64,000 nucleotides of DNA from Membranipora membranacea (lineage: Eukaryota; Bryozoa; Gymnolaemata; Cheilostomatida; Membraniporidae): the NCBI GenBank assembly GCA_914767715.1, contig OU612071.1:8973493-9037492 (forward strand), written 5' to 3'. How positions within the stretch are numbered: position 1 is the first letter of the stretch; each line of letters starts with the position of its first letter. The notes under the pieces are model-generated. The model was not told the origin of the DNA and searched no databases. It worked only from the letters and a program-made list of their open reading frames with translations. The position numbers and the translations under genes were made by a program. Of the stretch, positions 34,657 through 46,625 are shown piece after piece.

Positions 34657-37600
34657 TTATGAGTAATACAACTTCGTTATGCCAGGTGTTTCTACATCAA
34701 TCTCACAGATGGCCGTAGTTGTTTGACTACATCTCCAATCATTCCACTGTCCACCTCGACTAGATTGAAATTTGTTAACACAGTGTTCATTGATGTTATT
34801 AGGCTCAACGCCAGCCTGAAAAAGACAAAACAAGGACATTGAGCTCCATATTACAGGTCAAATTATCTCTGCTTCCACACTGGAACGAGATTACACTTAA
34901 AGGCGAGTAGTTAAGGGGAGGCAGAGAGGCAGGTGGTCTTAAATCAAATTAATTGGATAATCTATAGGATAAACAGTCCTTTGGGATTCTGTTTTTCTAT
35001 CTAAATAACCTAAATTTCTTTGAGGAGGTTGCAGCACTGTCTTAGGTCTGACTCAGATTTTGACTCCGCTACAGTCATTTTAAAACTACACCCCTGCACA
35101 ATTATCATGTATCTCTGATCGTTAGAGTTAATTTAGCGCAAGTACCTGACATGTACCCGCCCCTATTTAGTAAAGTTCTGCTCGGATTCATCATACCAAA
35201 TTCCTTATGATGGTACTCATGCTAAATGAATAAGTTCACTCTCTATCGATCAGAGATATACATGCAATAGTAAATCACGTCATCAGTGCGCTCTGCTGGT
35301 TAAAATGGACTTGATGGAACATAGTATCAACTAGTTGCACAATGCATAATACACAATGCACAACGCACAATGCACAATTCACAATTCACAATGCACTTTG
35401 CACATTGCACAATGTACAATGCACAATGCGAAATGCACAATGCAAAATGCACAATGTGATCAAACACACTCTTGTAATATCATATCATGCAAAAAAGAAG
35501 CATTGTCCTTGAATCGCAATCGACAAATAATTTAGATCGGTAAGATTTCAGTTTTTAAATTTAAATTCTACCACAGATCATGATCATAGAAAATTCTTTT
35601 TGTGAGTACTGACCCAGTTTGAGAACATCATTGGCCAATTATTCTGTGTTGGATTACTAAACCAAGAAAGGTCAAGGGATCTTCTGAGTCCTATCCAGAA
35701 ACTTGGGCCAGCAGCTGGTAAAATAGAACAAATGGCTGTAAACACCAAATGGTTACACATAAGCACAATAACCTTAACATCTTGGAACCGCAAGACTTAT
35801 TTAAAGCTATAGTAGCAGTTCCCTTCTCAAACACCAAAATTGTACCCTCCTTCTATATTATTTCAAAGAGTGATAAAGAGGGGAGAACGTTAGTGGATGA
35901 GAAAAATTGAGAAAAATTTTCAATTAAGTGAAGCTCATGTTTTCAAATGCACCATATGCTATTGGAAAGGTTGCCATGGTGCTCTTAAATAGAATGGGCA
36001 CTTCAATATGATACCCAATACGGGAAGGCGTCACAAAAACTTGAGAAAGATTTAATTGTTATCTAACTTTGTACCAGAGCTCTGATATGTATATGAATGC
36101 ATGTATATAATATGATACAAATTGGTAATTGGTAATTGTAAATGTGTGCTAGTCATAGAGTTGCCAGTAATTTTTTAGGTTTATGCGTATCCACAGATGG
36201 TAGCAATGTATCAGTGCAGCAATGTATCAGTGCAGCAATGTATCAGTGCAGCACTGCAATATTTTATCCCTGCGACAGTGTATCAGTGTATCAGTCTATC
36301 AATGCAGCAGTGCAACCGTGCAGCAGTGCAGCAGTGCACCAGTGAAACAGTGCATCCCCTTATTGCATATATAAGGAAGAAAAAACATCCATACATACTC
36401 ACAGATATTAGCTGTGTAGTTTGTGAGATAAGTGTCCTCTTCTTCGCTATCAATAAGCACAAGTTTACTAAACCCTGGAAGCGCTGACAAGCATAGAATC
36501 TCAGCAACAGCGTAATCTATGTTAGCATCATCCATGATGTAATAACATGATCCGAAGTTAGCATTATACACCCAGTCACTTGGGCAGTCTATAAACGATA
36601 TGATTCATACTCGTTACCATATTATTATTATTTCTGTTCAATGAGGTTTCCTAGAAAATTTACAGATAACTGAGTAGTTAAAAATTACTTGGGACCTTTA
36701 GATAATAATGAAATTGCCACTATTTGTTTGAAAGGCTGCAGGTGGGGTGGGAGGTAGCTCAGTTGGTTCAAATTTTTCCTCATTAATAATGCAGCTGATT
36801 TCCAAATCAATCAATATTTACTTTGTCAGCAATCTGTTATGCTGCATGTGAGACAGGAACCATCAATCAAACTAAATCTAAAAAACTTGCCTGCTTCTGA
36901 ATCGACCATCTTGTTGGCTGAGTATGATTCTACCCTGTAGTAGGTTGTCCAATCAGAATCCTCCGTAAAATTCATACTTTGATATGTTGCTGTGCGTTCA
37001 GCATGAAACATGCTGCATGTGTTGTCCTGAATGGAAATTACATAAAGAAATCAAACAATAGCATAGATAGTACATGTTGTATTCATTAATTATTACCTGT
37101 GACTCAGCTGCTTGGGCAGATTTTACATATTTCACACCCAGGATCAACAATCCTACAGGTAGGCAGAGCCTCTTCCTGCCGTTAGTCAATGTTAGTTTGT
37201 TTTCACACGATCTCACAATCAGCCACACTCAACAAGGGATTGAACACCATTAAATATAAAACTAATTGGCAGTTGTGAGCACTTGCCCTCACACACTTCT
37301 GTTTTATGCTATTTTGTTCAAGTGATATGAGTTGAAATCTCTAATCTGCATGATTCAATGGTCATACGTGACTGGTTTGCATGTGTCCAACAGCTTGCAA
37401 TTTCCTTTCAGAAAGCAGTATGATAATCTTCATAGTCTGATATTTTTGAGATTTGCAAGATGCCAAATTTTCTTTGGATGTCTACCTGTGCACTCATGCC
37501 AATGTGTTCAGCATTGGGGGAGGGCATAAAGTATATTCATACAATCACTCCGCTAACCATAACCCTGTCCCTCAAATGTACCACTATAATGCAAGCCAAG

Positions 37601-39091
37601 CCTAGATGTAGTTCTCAAGCACAGTACAAAACCAATATCTTGCTAGAGATGAAATGGTACATGTATTTCTGTGGTGACACAATCACCACAACAAAAATTG
37701 CTGTTTGAAATCTCCTTCACTTTATTCATATTCCTGATGTGTTTGTTTAAACAATTTACATAAGGGCTAGTTATTGTTTTATTGATTTATCAGGTTGACA
37801 AACTCAAATTGTTGAAGTTTATTAGTTCAAGAACTTCCTGTCAATTCTGAAGCGGAAATTGCATATTTTTTAAAAGAAACCGACTCTTAACAAAATATCA
37901 TATTTGTACCAATAAAATCATGGTCTCTGTAATTGTTGTTATAATAACACATGGAAAGTTCACAGACAGAGGTGCTCAAATGAAGCTTGATATAGCCTTT
38001 TTATTACGCAATATTAGAGTGGCAATGATTTTATTTCTATTATTTTTTTCACTGCTTTAAGCCACCCTATGTTACGTTGGTCAATTATAGCTATCATCAC
38101 TGAAATATTTGTGGATAAGGGGAACATAACTAACCCTGAATGAGCGTATGACAATTTATGTATGGTTGCTGGAGAAAATGTTCCATCTTTAATTTGTCCA
38201 AAAGTTCAGTGATGGTACAACAGACCCCTTTTCACCTTTTTTAAAATAGCTTGCATGAGTTTCTAAAGCTGATAGGGTTGTAGCTTGATCCAATCTCTGA
38301 AATAAAGTTATATACTGTTTTAATTCTCCACAAACAGCCATAATGGGTATTTTATCACCAATCCATGAGTTCATAGCGATGGCTAGAATCATCCATAAGA
38401 AAATTGGTACTTGATTTAATACGGGACTGTGTAGTCCATAGAAAATCCAATTGAGATTATGTTGTCACCAGGGTGTATTTGGATCATCACACATAGCAGG
38501 TCCGGATCTACGATCAGGTTGGCTTCAAATGGCATATCGAAAATACAGCAATCACATTCACATGTAGTTATAGATCAGACTCAAACAGAACTATTCGTTG
38601 CATTTTATTTCCTATTTATTGGCAGAGTTTGGGGAATTGAGCTTCGAGCAAGTCAAGGCATCACGGTATATTGCCAAAATGTTTGACTTGCGTTACCTTT
38701 TATACCTGTCCCTGTAAAAGGTATCTAATATAACTATGTGAAGTCTTAAATATAATAACAATGGTTTGATTATCAAGTATTTGATTGGAGAAGAGAAACT
38801 TATTGAGAGTTGCTTATGAAAGGAATGAACATAATGCAATCAAAGTTTGGTGATAACGAGTTTTACCAGCAGAAGGCAGATGGCAGGTAAATTTACCTGC
38901 GCCTTGTAATTGACACCCATACATGTGACTTCTGGACATCTCAGTATACATTTGTACACAGTCTCAGTGCTGATGTCTGTTGTCAAATACTCTGATGATG
39001 TCATCCTCACACCAGCAAGCTTCTTAAATTTTTCACCATCAACCCCAGCAACCAAGAGTATAAAGCAACCAGAAAAGTAGAAGAGTAGCAT
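34657..39091 (-). CDS. Secreted PAN/apple plus C-type lectin protein, copy A
   Basis: Minus-strand exons, 5' to 3': 39091-38897, 37026-36891, 36588-36403, 35714-35614, 34815-34657. Together they encode 258 residues, with every junction phase matching. Residues 1-19 are a signal peptide (FILLVAGVDG). Residues about 20-95 are a PAN/apple-type domain with YKCILRC, TCMGVNY and NTCSM. Residues 112-244 are a long-form C-type lectin domain: CPSDW, GSCYY, ILCLS, WIGLRR, EPN at 210-212, EHC, WND at 230-232, WRC, AICE. EPN with WND is the calcium-binding signature of mannose-type lectins (established knowledge), so calcium-dependent binding of mannose, GlcNAc or fucose is inferred. Intron 2 starts with GC (AG|GCAAGT). 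Intron 4's donor is the unusual GTCAGT, where copy B has GTAAGT. An upstream acceptor at about 39103 implies a 5' UTR intron. Likely a soluble recognition or matrix lectin. Confidence 0.9.
34910..35097. mobile_element. hAT-like MITE in intron 4 of lectin copy A
   Basis: Contains 'gtagttaaggggaggcagag' at one side and 'aaactacacccctgcac' at the other, with the family interior ('gttgcagcactgtcttagg'). A copy sits at the equivalent place in unit 2 (about 49190-49381), so it predates the segmental duplication. Confidence 0.65.
35336..35458. repeat. CACAATG minisatellite in intron 4 of lectin copy A
   Basis: About 13 short units of 'gcacaat' / 'gcacaatgcacaa' type. At the same place copy B has a single 'tgcacaatgagatcaaac', so the array expanded after duplication. 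Confidence 0.85.
36197..36355. repeat. GTGCAGCAATGTATCA minisatellite in intron 3 of lectin copy A
   Basis: Perfect 16-bp 'gcaatgtatcagtgca' units give way to shorter 'cagtgcag' variants. It is absent from the corresponding intron of copy B. It lies 48 bp beyond the exon 3 donor. Confidence 0.85.
36745..36785 (+). mobile_element. Truncated SINE head in intron 2 of lectin copy A
   Basis: 'gggaggtagctcagttggtt' matches the first 20 nt of the tRNA-derived SINE at 2335, then similarity stops. Copy B has a decayed version at about 52953-52975 ('ttggaggtaacccagttggt'), so the fragment was present before the segmental duplication. Confidence 0.6.
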
Positions 39092-39651
39092 GTCTTATTC
39101 ACCTGAATGTGAAAAGAACAACATAAGTTTGTGGTGAACCAAAAATTACAATTTTCTCTTCTCAGTCGTAGTGATCTTGTATGGCAAAATTAACAGTTTA
39201 AGCACAACGGAATCATGTTAAGGCAATGATGACAGTCAACAATATTAACATTGAAAGACTCGCATGTCAAAATTGTTTATATATAGCTTCCAGGCTCCTA
39301 GGTTCATGGTATCACTTAATTCCTGGGTCAGCCGGCGTTCTAATAATAAAATTTTGGGTTTTATTGTTAAACAAAATAATATTTATCAAACGCAGTCATT
39401 AACTTTCTGGCTTATTTTGACTGACTTAGTGATAATTCTCAAGTCCTCAAATCAACATTTAAATGTACAATTTGACATGTTAAGCGAGGACAAATTGTGC
39501 TATCTTCACTATTTTCCCTTTTCTCTCGCCTTTTTACCCCAACTTTTCCCTAGTTTCTATGGCAAGTTATAAAAAAAATCCTAACAGGATGAAGGGAGGC
39601 TAGAATATTATGAAGAAAATATTAATAGGATAAAAACGCAGACCAACTCAC

Positions 39652-39780
39652 CTATGTGCAGCGGCAGGAAAAATGAAAATGAAAACAACAACGAGTAACT
39701 GTACATGCCTTGTATTCTTAGCAATAGAAACTTGATAGCTGATTATGGTCACGTCATGATCAATTATTTGGTGGACTTAA
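39652..39780 (-). other. Predicted 5' UTR exon of lectin copy A
   Basis: On the minus strand a donor reads ACATAG|GTGAGTTG, and the acceptor CATTCAG lies 11 bp before the ATG exon. Both are conserved in copy B (donor next to 56049, acceptor next to 55450). The upstream limit is a guess from a TATA-like box at 39802-39811. Confidence 0.55.
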
Positions 39781-39801
39781 TAAAGTCCACTTCCTGAAAC
39801 C

Positions 39802-39811
39802 AATATATATG
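39802..39811 (-). promoter_or_regulatory. TATA-like box of lectin copy A
   Basis: Minus strand 'atatatattg' about 30 bp above the inferred transcription start. The counterpart in copy B ('accaatatatgctg' near 56423) is conserved with its surroundings. Confidence 0.35.
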
Positions 39812-40569
39812 CTGCCACACACATCCGGCTTTCTATATTCTTATGCTAAAGCACACACTGGCAGGTTCATTGATCAAAGAAATGTGAACAAACATAGTTC
39901 ATTTAAATCAATTTTGATTTGACTTTTTGGTTAGCACTGACGTATTTGAGATTGTATGAATATGTAGGACTGTACCAAGAAAATGAACTGTGGCACACTA
40001 CAATCTAATATGAAAGGCACTCAGGCTATTTTTGTTGCATATCCTTTTATCTTACTTCTTGACAGTGTACCGAGCAATAATATTGATTCTTCATTCACCA
40101 AATTTCTGAATAATGTGACATTCAATGCTGCCTTATGGTATCCGCCCCAAACTCTTCACACATGCAAGTGCAAAAAGCTAGGACATAATCTAGAACTGGA
40201 TCAATCTGATGCAGTGTATACATCGTGATTGTTACCTAGATATGATTGATTGATGTTGATGTGATCAAGCTTAGCGCTGGGATATAAAAACCCTAATAAA
40301 TTAATAGATCAACATATTAAATATTTTTGTATATATAGCTTCCGCAATGAATACAAACGCTACATTTAGTTTAAATTCAAATAAGAACAATAAAGTTTCA
40401 CTATTACGATAGTATATATCCGATCGTTCCAGACTTACATTACAGATTAAATGACCGATTTATTCATGGAGACAACGCCAACTATTTCTTATTGGAGGAA
40501 TCATTGAAGCTGCTCCGATCTACGATCTCCTCGACATATGATCATATCTACCTTCTGATGTAGGCATAG

Positions 40570-43265
40570 ATCAGCCAAAAACACTTTATCAGAAGTATCA
40601 TGACTCCAAAATAATCAATGCACTCACAGTTTTCAAACACAAGATATGTGATTTAGTTTGTCCATGCCATGGTTCATAACACACACAACAATTTGCACTC
40701 ACTCCTAAAGAATCAAATTAAAAACTTGAGTAACATAAACAAATCGGCAGAGCCATAATCAAATTATGAGATTGATTGTATTTGTGCGGTCAAATCACAT
40801 GGAAAAACGTTATATTCGAATGAAACTAAACATACTGGTATTGATTTTCAAAAGAGTGATGTTTCTCTTTATAAGCATTATTGAGAACAAACTATAGCCT
40901 TAGCACTGAAAATCCAATACATGAGAGTAATGCTTAGCACATACACTAAAACAGTTTTTTTGCTCTGATTGCAAAGGTGGCGCTACTTGACAATGAAAGG
41001 TGTATGACCCTCCCCCTGACCTCACATGTTGGATTTGATTGAACCCTATGTATTCATAACATGCTCCAATATGCTGATGATATCAGCTGGCTGGCTGGCA
41101 ACCATGGTACAGGAATAGAACACCAAAAAAGAACTGCACCAGTGAAGTTTGCTGGTAGAAATTAAACTTGCCAAAACAGACAGCCAATATACAATAAACA
41201 GAGTCAACAAGGATGGCTTCTGGAAAAAATGTAAATACCTTTGGAGCCTACTCAATACCGCAGCTGATATCAATTAAAGGAAAGAGTTGGCTTTCATTGC
41301 TTACCATCGGCTACGACCCCTCCTTTTAGACCGCATACTACATATCCAACTTAAAGTTGGGATCTTCACAGCATTGATATCCGGGATATTCCTTTATGAA
41401 TGTGAACTCTGGACCCTCACTGACACAATGAGAGAAGAAATAGATGCTTTCCAACAATTCAATACTTTCATGTAAACCTGGTGTGTCACCTTCCGCTTGA
41501 TTTTTGAAAGTCAGACTTTTTTACCATATTTAATCAGTTACAATATTTATATGTTTATGTTGTTATAAGCAAAGAAACTGTTCCAAAATTAGATTTGCAT
41601 AAATGCAGAACATTTTACAACTACCACCATGGTTCAATGTTTTTTTGATTTAATCCATATTTGCGAAGATTTTTGTTTGCTTGTTGCTCGCGATTATTCA
41701 CTAGATAGAATTTTCTATCATAAATGAAGGTATGAAAAACCAGTTTGAAAATTGACACTTCTGCATCTAACTTACCCATTATACCAATCAAAGCCTACAA
41801 TACAGTTTTGTATAAATGATTGTTGCGTAATTTATTCTCAGCCATATACATAATTACGTCTTCATTGTAATGGATCGGCTGAACTAGAGTAGCAGCTTCT
41901 ATTCTGTCTGTGCAGTTTACAGTGATCTGAGATCATTTTAAGAGATTTAACTTAGCGTCTGCTCTCATCTTTCATCACTTTATCGATGAGTAGTTTTGGG
42001 TCACACATTCGGATTCATTGTCATTTTCATGTGAACTGTTCGATCGAACCAAGAGCAATATTCATGTTAAGGTCATGCCTCGCCTAGGATACTAACTTGA
42101 GAACTACCGGTCAGATTTCCTTGATCATTCATTCTAATTATAGCTATTCCTTGTTTGGCGATTAAAAAAAAACACTCTATCATCTTAAATTTAATTTTTT
42201 TCAATTGTGATGGCACTTAATAAAATTTAAGCCACTGGCGCCCATGCAAAAGAATAGGAGCTGTCAATAACTGGGAGCATCTGGCTCAGACGCCTCACAA
42301 CTATTGATTCGTATCAGACCAGGATTGGCAGCACAAAGTAGTCCCAATATAATTAACTTGTGATAATGACTGTAGTAACAAGCTTTTACATGAATTTCAA
42401 GTACTAGGAAAATTCTATAATAAGTCACAGGAATTAATAAGCCAGCTTGTGAACTATTGTAAAATACGCTAAAATGACTGGATTTTAGAGACATATATTA
42501 CTACGCCAAATCTGGTGCAAAAATATATCAGGCAAAAAACCATGAATGGTTGGATTGTCCTCTGATTATCTCTGTAATGGAGAGAGAAGGTTCCGGACCC
42601 TTCTGTCAAGTGAGAACAACTTAAAGTTGGCTTTTTCAAAAACCAGTATCCAACGGTCAAAGATTTATTCATGTTGTAGACATTATACAATACTATAGCA
42701 TACAAATATGGAGCAGTTTATTTGCTATATTAGGTGAAATTTTGCTGTAAATCTGATGCAGGCTTAGCAAGTTTGATATTATTGTAAAACTCCAACAATG
42801 TTTATCGCATAAACAATATTATAATACATGATATAAGCTGTAAAAAATCGATATTACCATTGAGGCTTTAACACATAGCGATGGTGTAACCTCGGCCAAA
42901 ACTAATTTGATTCACTTAAGCAATATCAGGTGCCCAGTCAAGATTTACTGTTAGGTTTCAGGTAACTCCAAAACTGACAACCTCATAATATGGAAGTGTT
43001 TGATTGAAATTGAGCCTCTAAAATTCCCTTCTTCTTCAGTCATTCAACTATATTAACCTTTGAAATCATTTTCCTACACCAACATGTTTCTTTGTATGTC
43101 AGCTAGTCATAGGTTACTAGGATAGAGCTGAAAATCATCATGACTATCATCGTCCCTCTGATGATTGTGATGAGCCAAACAATTACAATCTGGTGCTTCT
43201 GATCAGATTTGTGTGCGAAGACAAACATTATCATCAAATAACTCGATTGAGCTGAGGCAGCGAAT
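40570..43265. other. Spacer between duplication units
   Basis: Apart from the LINE remnant at 41035-41480 I see no gene. Open frames at 42264-42494 and 42469-42705 (minus) have no recognisable features. Confidence 0.45.
41035..41480 (+). pseudogene. LINE reverse-transcriptase fragment (YADD to thumb/connection region)
   Basis: 'MLQYADDISWLAGN' carries the catalytic YADD box. Then come 'FWKKCKYLGSLLNTAADI' and, in an open frame at 41287-41475, 'AFIAYHRLRPLLLD', 'GIFLYECELWTLTDTM' and 'EEIDAFQQF'. This order (KYLGS-L-T, RK-LAF-AY-RL, IFLYN-ELWTLT, IDAFQRR) is characteristic of the C-terminal part of many invertebrate non-LTR retrotransposon polyproteins. Internal stops and frame changes, including a double stop after 'AADIN', show it is dead. 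Confidence 0.8.
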
Positions 43266-43974
43266 ATTGAATTTGAGAGGAAGTTGTCATGTCACGTCAA
43301 ATATGGGGACAACCCTTCATATCACCCTTAATCATTTTCATGATACTGTATGGCTTGGGGCTAATTAAAAGTAATCAGTCAAATCACTGGAACATTGTGG
43401 GAATGGGCAAAAACTTAACCGTTTAGTAGGTTATTACATTTTCTGCTTCCTGCATAGACAATAGCTTGATGTCTGATCCATTTCAAAGCCTCATATATAT
43501 ACGGACGTCTGAAGCCGGTTTTCAGGTGGCAGCAAAATTTAAAAAGTAAATATGCTTTGATATTGTTATATATAAGTATTCCGTATGATTTCGCAGCTCA
43601 ATACTCAATACAAGTTGGTCTCTTACAACTAGGACTCCATGGTGCAACGACTTGGAATATGTGATTTCTATTGCCGGCGAACATATGTATACTAAAACAA
43701 ATTTATAATAATGTCCCCCTCGTTCAAACACAAGAGATATTGATGGAAAAATTCAGTGCACAAAGTTGGTCAATCATGTAGTGTTTGGTACTTTTACCTC
43801 CAAGACATAAGATACCGGATGCAGGAGTAACGGTTAAAGCAAAAAACTGAACCTCTGTCTCATCAACTGGTCACAGCAGAGTAAAACTGTGTACCACTAC
43901 TCTCTCATCAATCACAGTCATATTGTAGAACTAAGGTAAGGTTGTTGCCTGCTTCACAAATCGAGGGCTGTCAA

Positions 43975-44135
43975 AATAGTGATAAGAGATAGCTCAGTGT
44001 TAGGATCAGCATACTTGGGATCATAAGGTCCCTGGCTCAAGCCCCACCTGGTGCACTGTTTGTCTATTACTACCTGATTTGGCTGTTGCGGGCCATTCAC
44101 CTTAGCGGACCTGGAGTCGATTGATGGATAATGGC
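43975..44135 (+). mobile_element. tRNA-like SINE of a second type
   Basis: A-box-like 'tagctcagtgttaggatcag' and B-box-like 'ctggctcaagcccc', followed by a body unlike the main SINE family. At the matching place in unit 1 (near 30085) the sequence is uninterrupted, so this inserted after the duplication. Confidence 0.65.
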
Positions 44136-45529
44136 TTGCCATATTGCCTAATACCTTCAAAATTGAAGTTGGCGATTACTCTTCATAACATGACATAATA
44201 TTTATACACTGTGCAAGATTTGATTCAGTAAGAACTTGTGTAATGAATTGAAATAAATCAGGCTATAATAAGCAGACCTGCTGCTTATGCACACGTTATC
44301 TAGGCTTGGTTATTCAAGCAGTAATGTATGCACTGTAATTGACAATATATGTTTATCTTAACACTGTATGTTTTACCCAGGAGCGTAGTCACTTCTTTTG
44401 TGTGCCCTACCTGTTTTGATGTACCAGAATTGAAACGATATAGTGAGAGATTTCCATTCAATTTGTGGATACATTTTCCTGCCCAGCTGTGGGACCATGG
44501 GGGGGGCATGAGTCTAGGGGGCTCAGACTATGAATGGACTACCGATGTCTTGCAAATAGTTACTTGAGGAGAAACAAAATTTCTTCCCAAAGCTAGATAC
44601 TTCAAAGCTTTCTACCCTTGAGCAATCAATCTAATGACTGTACCAGCTGTCAGTATACACGAATATGATTGGTTAATTGGAGCCAATGTCTGACAGGCAG
44701 TTCAGCAACGAGGTGGCCAATAAATCGTGGATCGCATAAACATTTGAGTCTGACTGCAATATCAAGCCCACATAATTTTAACTCGTTCCCAAAGTCAGAG
44801 GTACAATGGAGTTTTGTAACCCAATAGCCCTCGCCTTGATACTGACCTTGGCTCACAACAGTACCCAGCAGGTAAACCTGGCTGGTGTCTTCTGTAATGA
44901 TGCTGCTGCCAGTCATTGCATGCTGTCCGGGTAAGACTGTAATTTTCTTACAAATCTAATTGTTCCTGATATGAGGTGCCATTTTGTGTGCCAGGGAGGG
45001 GGGGGGGGGTCTTTTAACTAGAATGAGCGGTGCTTTACTTACAAAAATTATCATTCAAATCGCTCAAATTTAACGCTCACTTAGTCTTTCAATTAGACTA
45101 ATCCGTTCCCAAATCACTCACTCAGAATGTATATAGATCAATCAGTGTGCAATATACAATGTACAATGTACCTGGTTAGTAAACTGTGCTGTGTTGGATG
45201 TTGCTACCGTGGTCTTATCTTACTCATGTACCAGTCATAAGGCTTTCCATAGGTAAAAGATTGTAGGATATCAAAGAGCATTCCTGAATAAGAATGTCCC
45301 ATGCGCTGGTGTTTCACCAATTTAGATTTGATTTAGATATGCTGTTGGGTTTTGATGGTTTGTTTTTGATGGAGCTGACTATGCATGAGTAGATAACTCC
45401 AAGTTGTTGGTATGAATAACCTAGGTGTTCTCAGTCTAGTTGCGAATTTGCGTAATTTCTCATCTCAGTGTCGAGAAATATTCAGTTGAAACCAGGCCAC
45501 AGACTGTTTAAGAACCCGACGGGTCTTTC

Positions 45530-45755
45530 ACTTAGAATCGTCGATACTTAACTAAAGCAAATTATAACTATCACATCCCTAAAATTTATCACTCACTTGG
45601 TCTTTCAATCAGACAAAATCGCTCCCAATTTGCTCACTCGGAATGAATGAGTGAGTGGTCTATGAGCGATACCCCTAGCAGGTCTCTTTGCTCACATATT
45701 AAGTGAATGATCAGAAAGCAACCTTGGCTGTTTCTAATTGAAAGAACTCTCTGGA
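45530..45755. mobile_element. MITE with GGGTCTTTCA termini, in intron 1 of copy B
   Basis: Starts 'gggtctttcacttagaat', ends 'tctaattgaaagaactc', with interior 'gagtgagtgg' motifs. Same family as 31168-31377 but at a different offset within the intron. A further truncated piece lies at about 45005-45130 ('gggtcttttaactagaatga'). Confidence 0.7.
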
Positions 45756-46354
45756 TCAGTATTCGCAACGGTGATGGGTGTTGCACACTTACCATTCTCT
45801 GGTTACAGACGGGTTCTATGCTGCTGAATGCATCTGTCAGGACACTTCTACTTGTGATGGCTCTAAGTTTGTGAATGATATGAAAACATGCACAGCATTC
45901 AACAATCCTGGATCTACTAGAAATGGCACAAGGGTATGTACATATGCATGATTGCAAAGTTCGTTAATAGTTGTGAGATCCTAGCATAAAGAGTATTGCA
46001 CATAAAGAGAAGGACTCTGTGACTATCTAATTGAGTGACTGACTCCTAATATGATGTGTTAAAACGACCTGAATAGATTGAAGAAATTAGCAATACGAAG
46101 CTTGATAGGCTGTTGGCATTATGTGGTTGTGCGGGTGTGAGTGGACGACTCCGAGTAATACATCTCTCGCTAATAAGCGCCAACAAGGAATCTTTTTTGG
46201 GATGGTGAGATTGTACAACTGGTGTGAGGTTGCCTTTTATTCCTGGATGATTTGTGACTATTGTAGTCCTGCTTGGGGAGGTGCATGTCAAGATCCGATG
46301 TTTACGCCACCACCACTTTTCCTGTCCCGGCAATGTCCATAAAGGTCCAATGAC

Positions 46355-46425
46355 CCTTATATATATATACATGTACATATATAAATATATATACATATTT
46401 ATATATATATATGTATTTATATATT
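46355..46425. repeat. TATATA microsatellite
   Basis: Alternating TA with TACA and TAAA interruptions, in intron 2 of copy B. It probably varies in length. Confidence 0.85.
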
Positions 46426-46519
46426 TGCTAATATGGAATGGCAACGGTTGTTTTATCCCTGTGCAGTGGGTAGAGTGTTTGTATATTGCCTATTGCATTT
46501 CTTCTACCTATTCTTTCTT

Positions 46520-46625
46520 CAGATGGTAGATGGCACAATTGGTTAGCGCGCTTGCTATTACTGCCTTGCGATGGCAATTCGAGGAGTAGTGGATTTGAGT
46601 CCCAAAGAGGAAGTTTTAAACATTG
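46520..46625 (+). mobile_element. tRNA-like SINE fragment in intron 2 of copy B
   Basis: A-box-like 'tggcacaattggttagcgcg' and B-box-like 'gtggatttgagtccc' are spaced widely, with extra sequence between them. It ends about 55 bp before the branch/acceptor region of exon 3. Copy A lacks it. Confidence 0.6.

Larger units (their letters stand above)
28385..40570. repeat. Segmental duplication, unit 1
   Basis: Begins near 'gaaagttgtcatgtcacgtc' and ends near 'catatgatcatatctacctt'. Both boundary phrases recur at unit 2 (near 43268 and 57368). Collinearity covers the intergenic flanks, the promoter side ('cagtatacacgaatatgatt' near 30773 and 44653), every exon of both genes, and the region upstream of the lectin gene. 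Units differ by SINE, MITE, transposon and minisatellite insertions. Confidence 0.9.

Noticed and set aside
35336-35458. A CRISPR-like array
   Set aside because: Units are 7-14 bp with no unique spacers, in an intron of an animal gene. It is a minisatellite.
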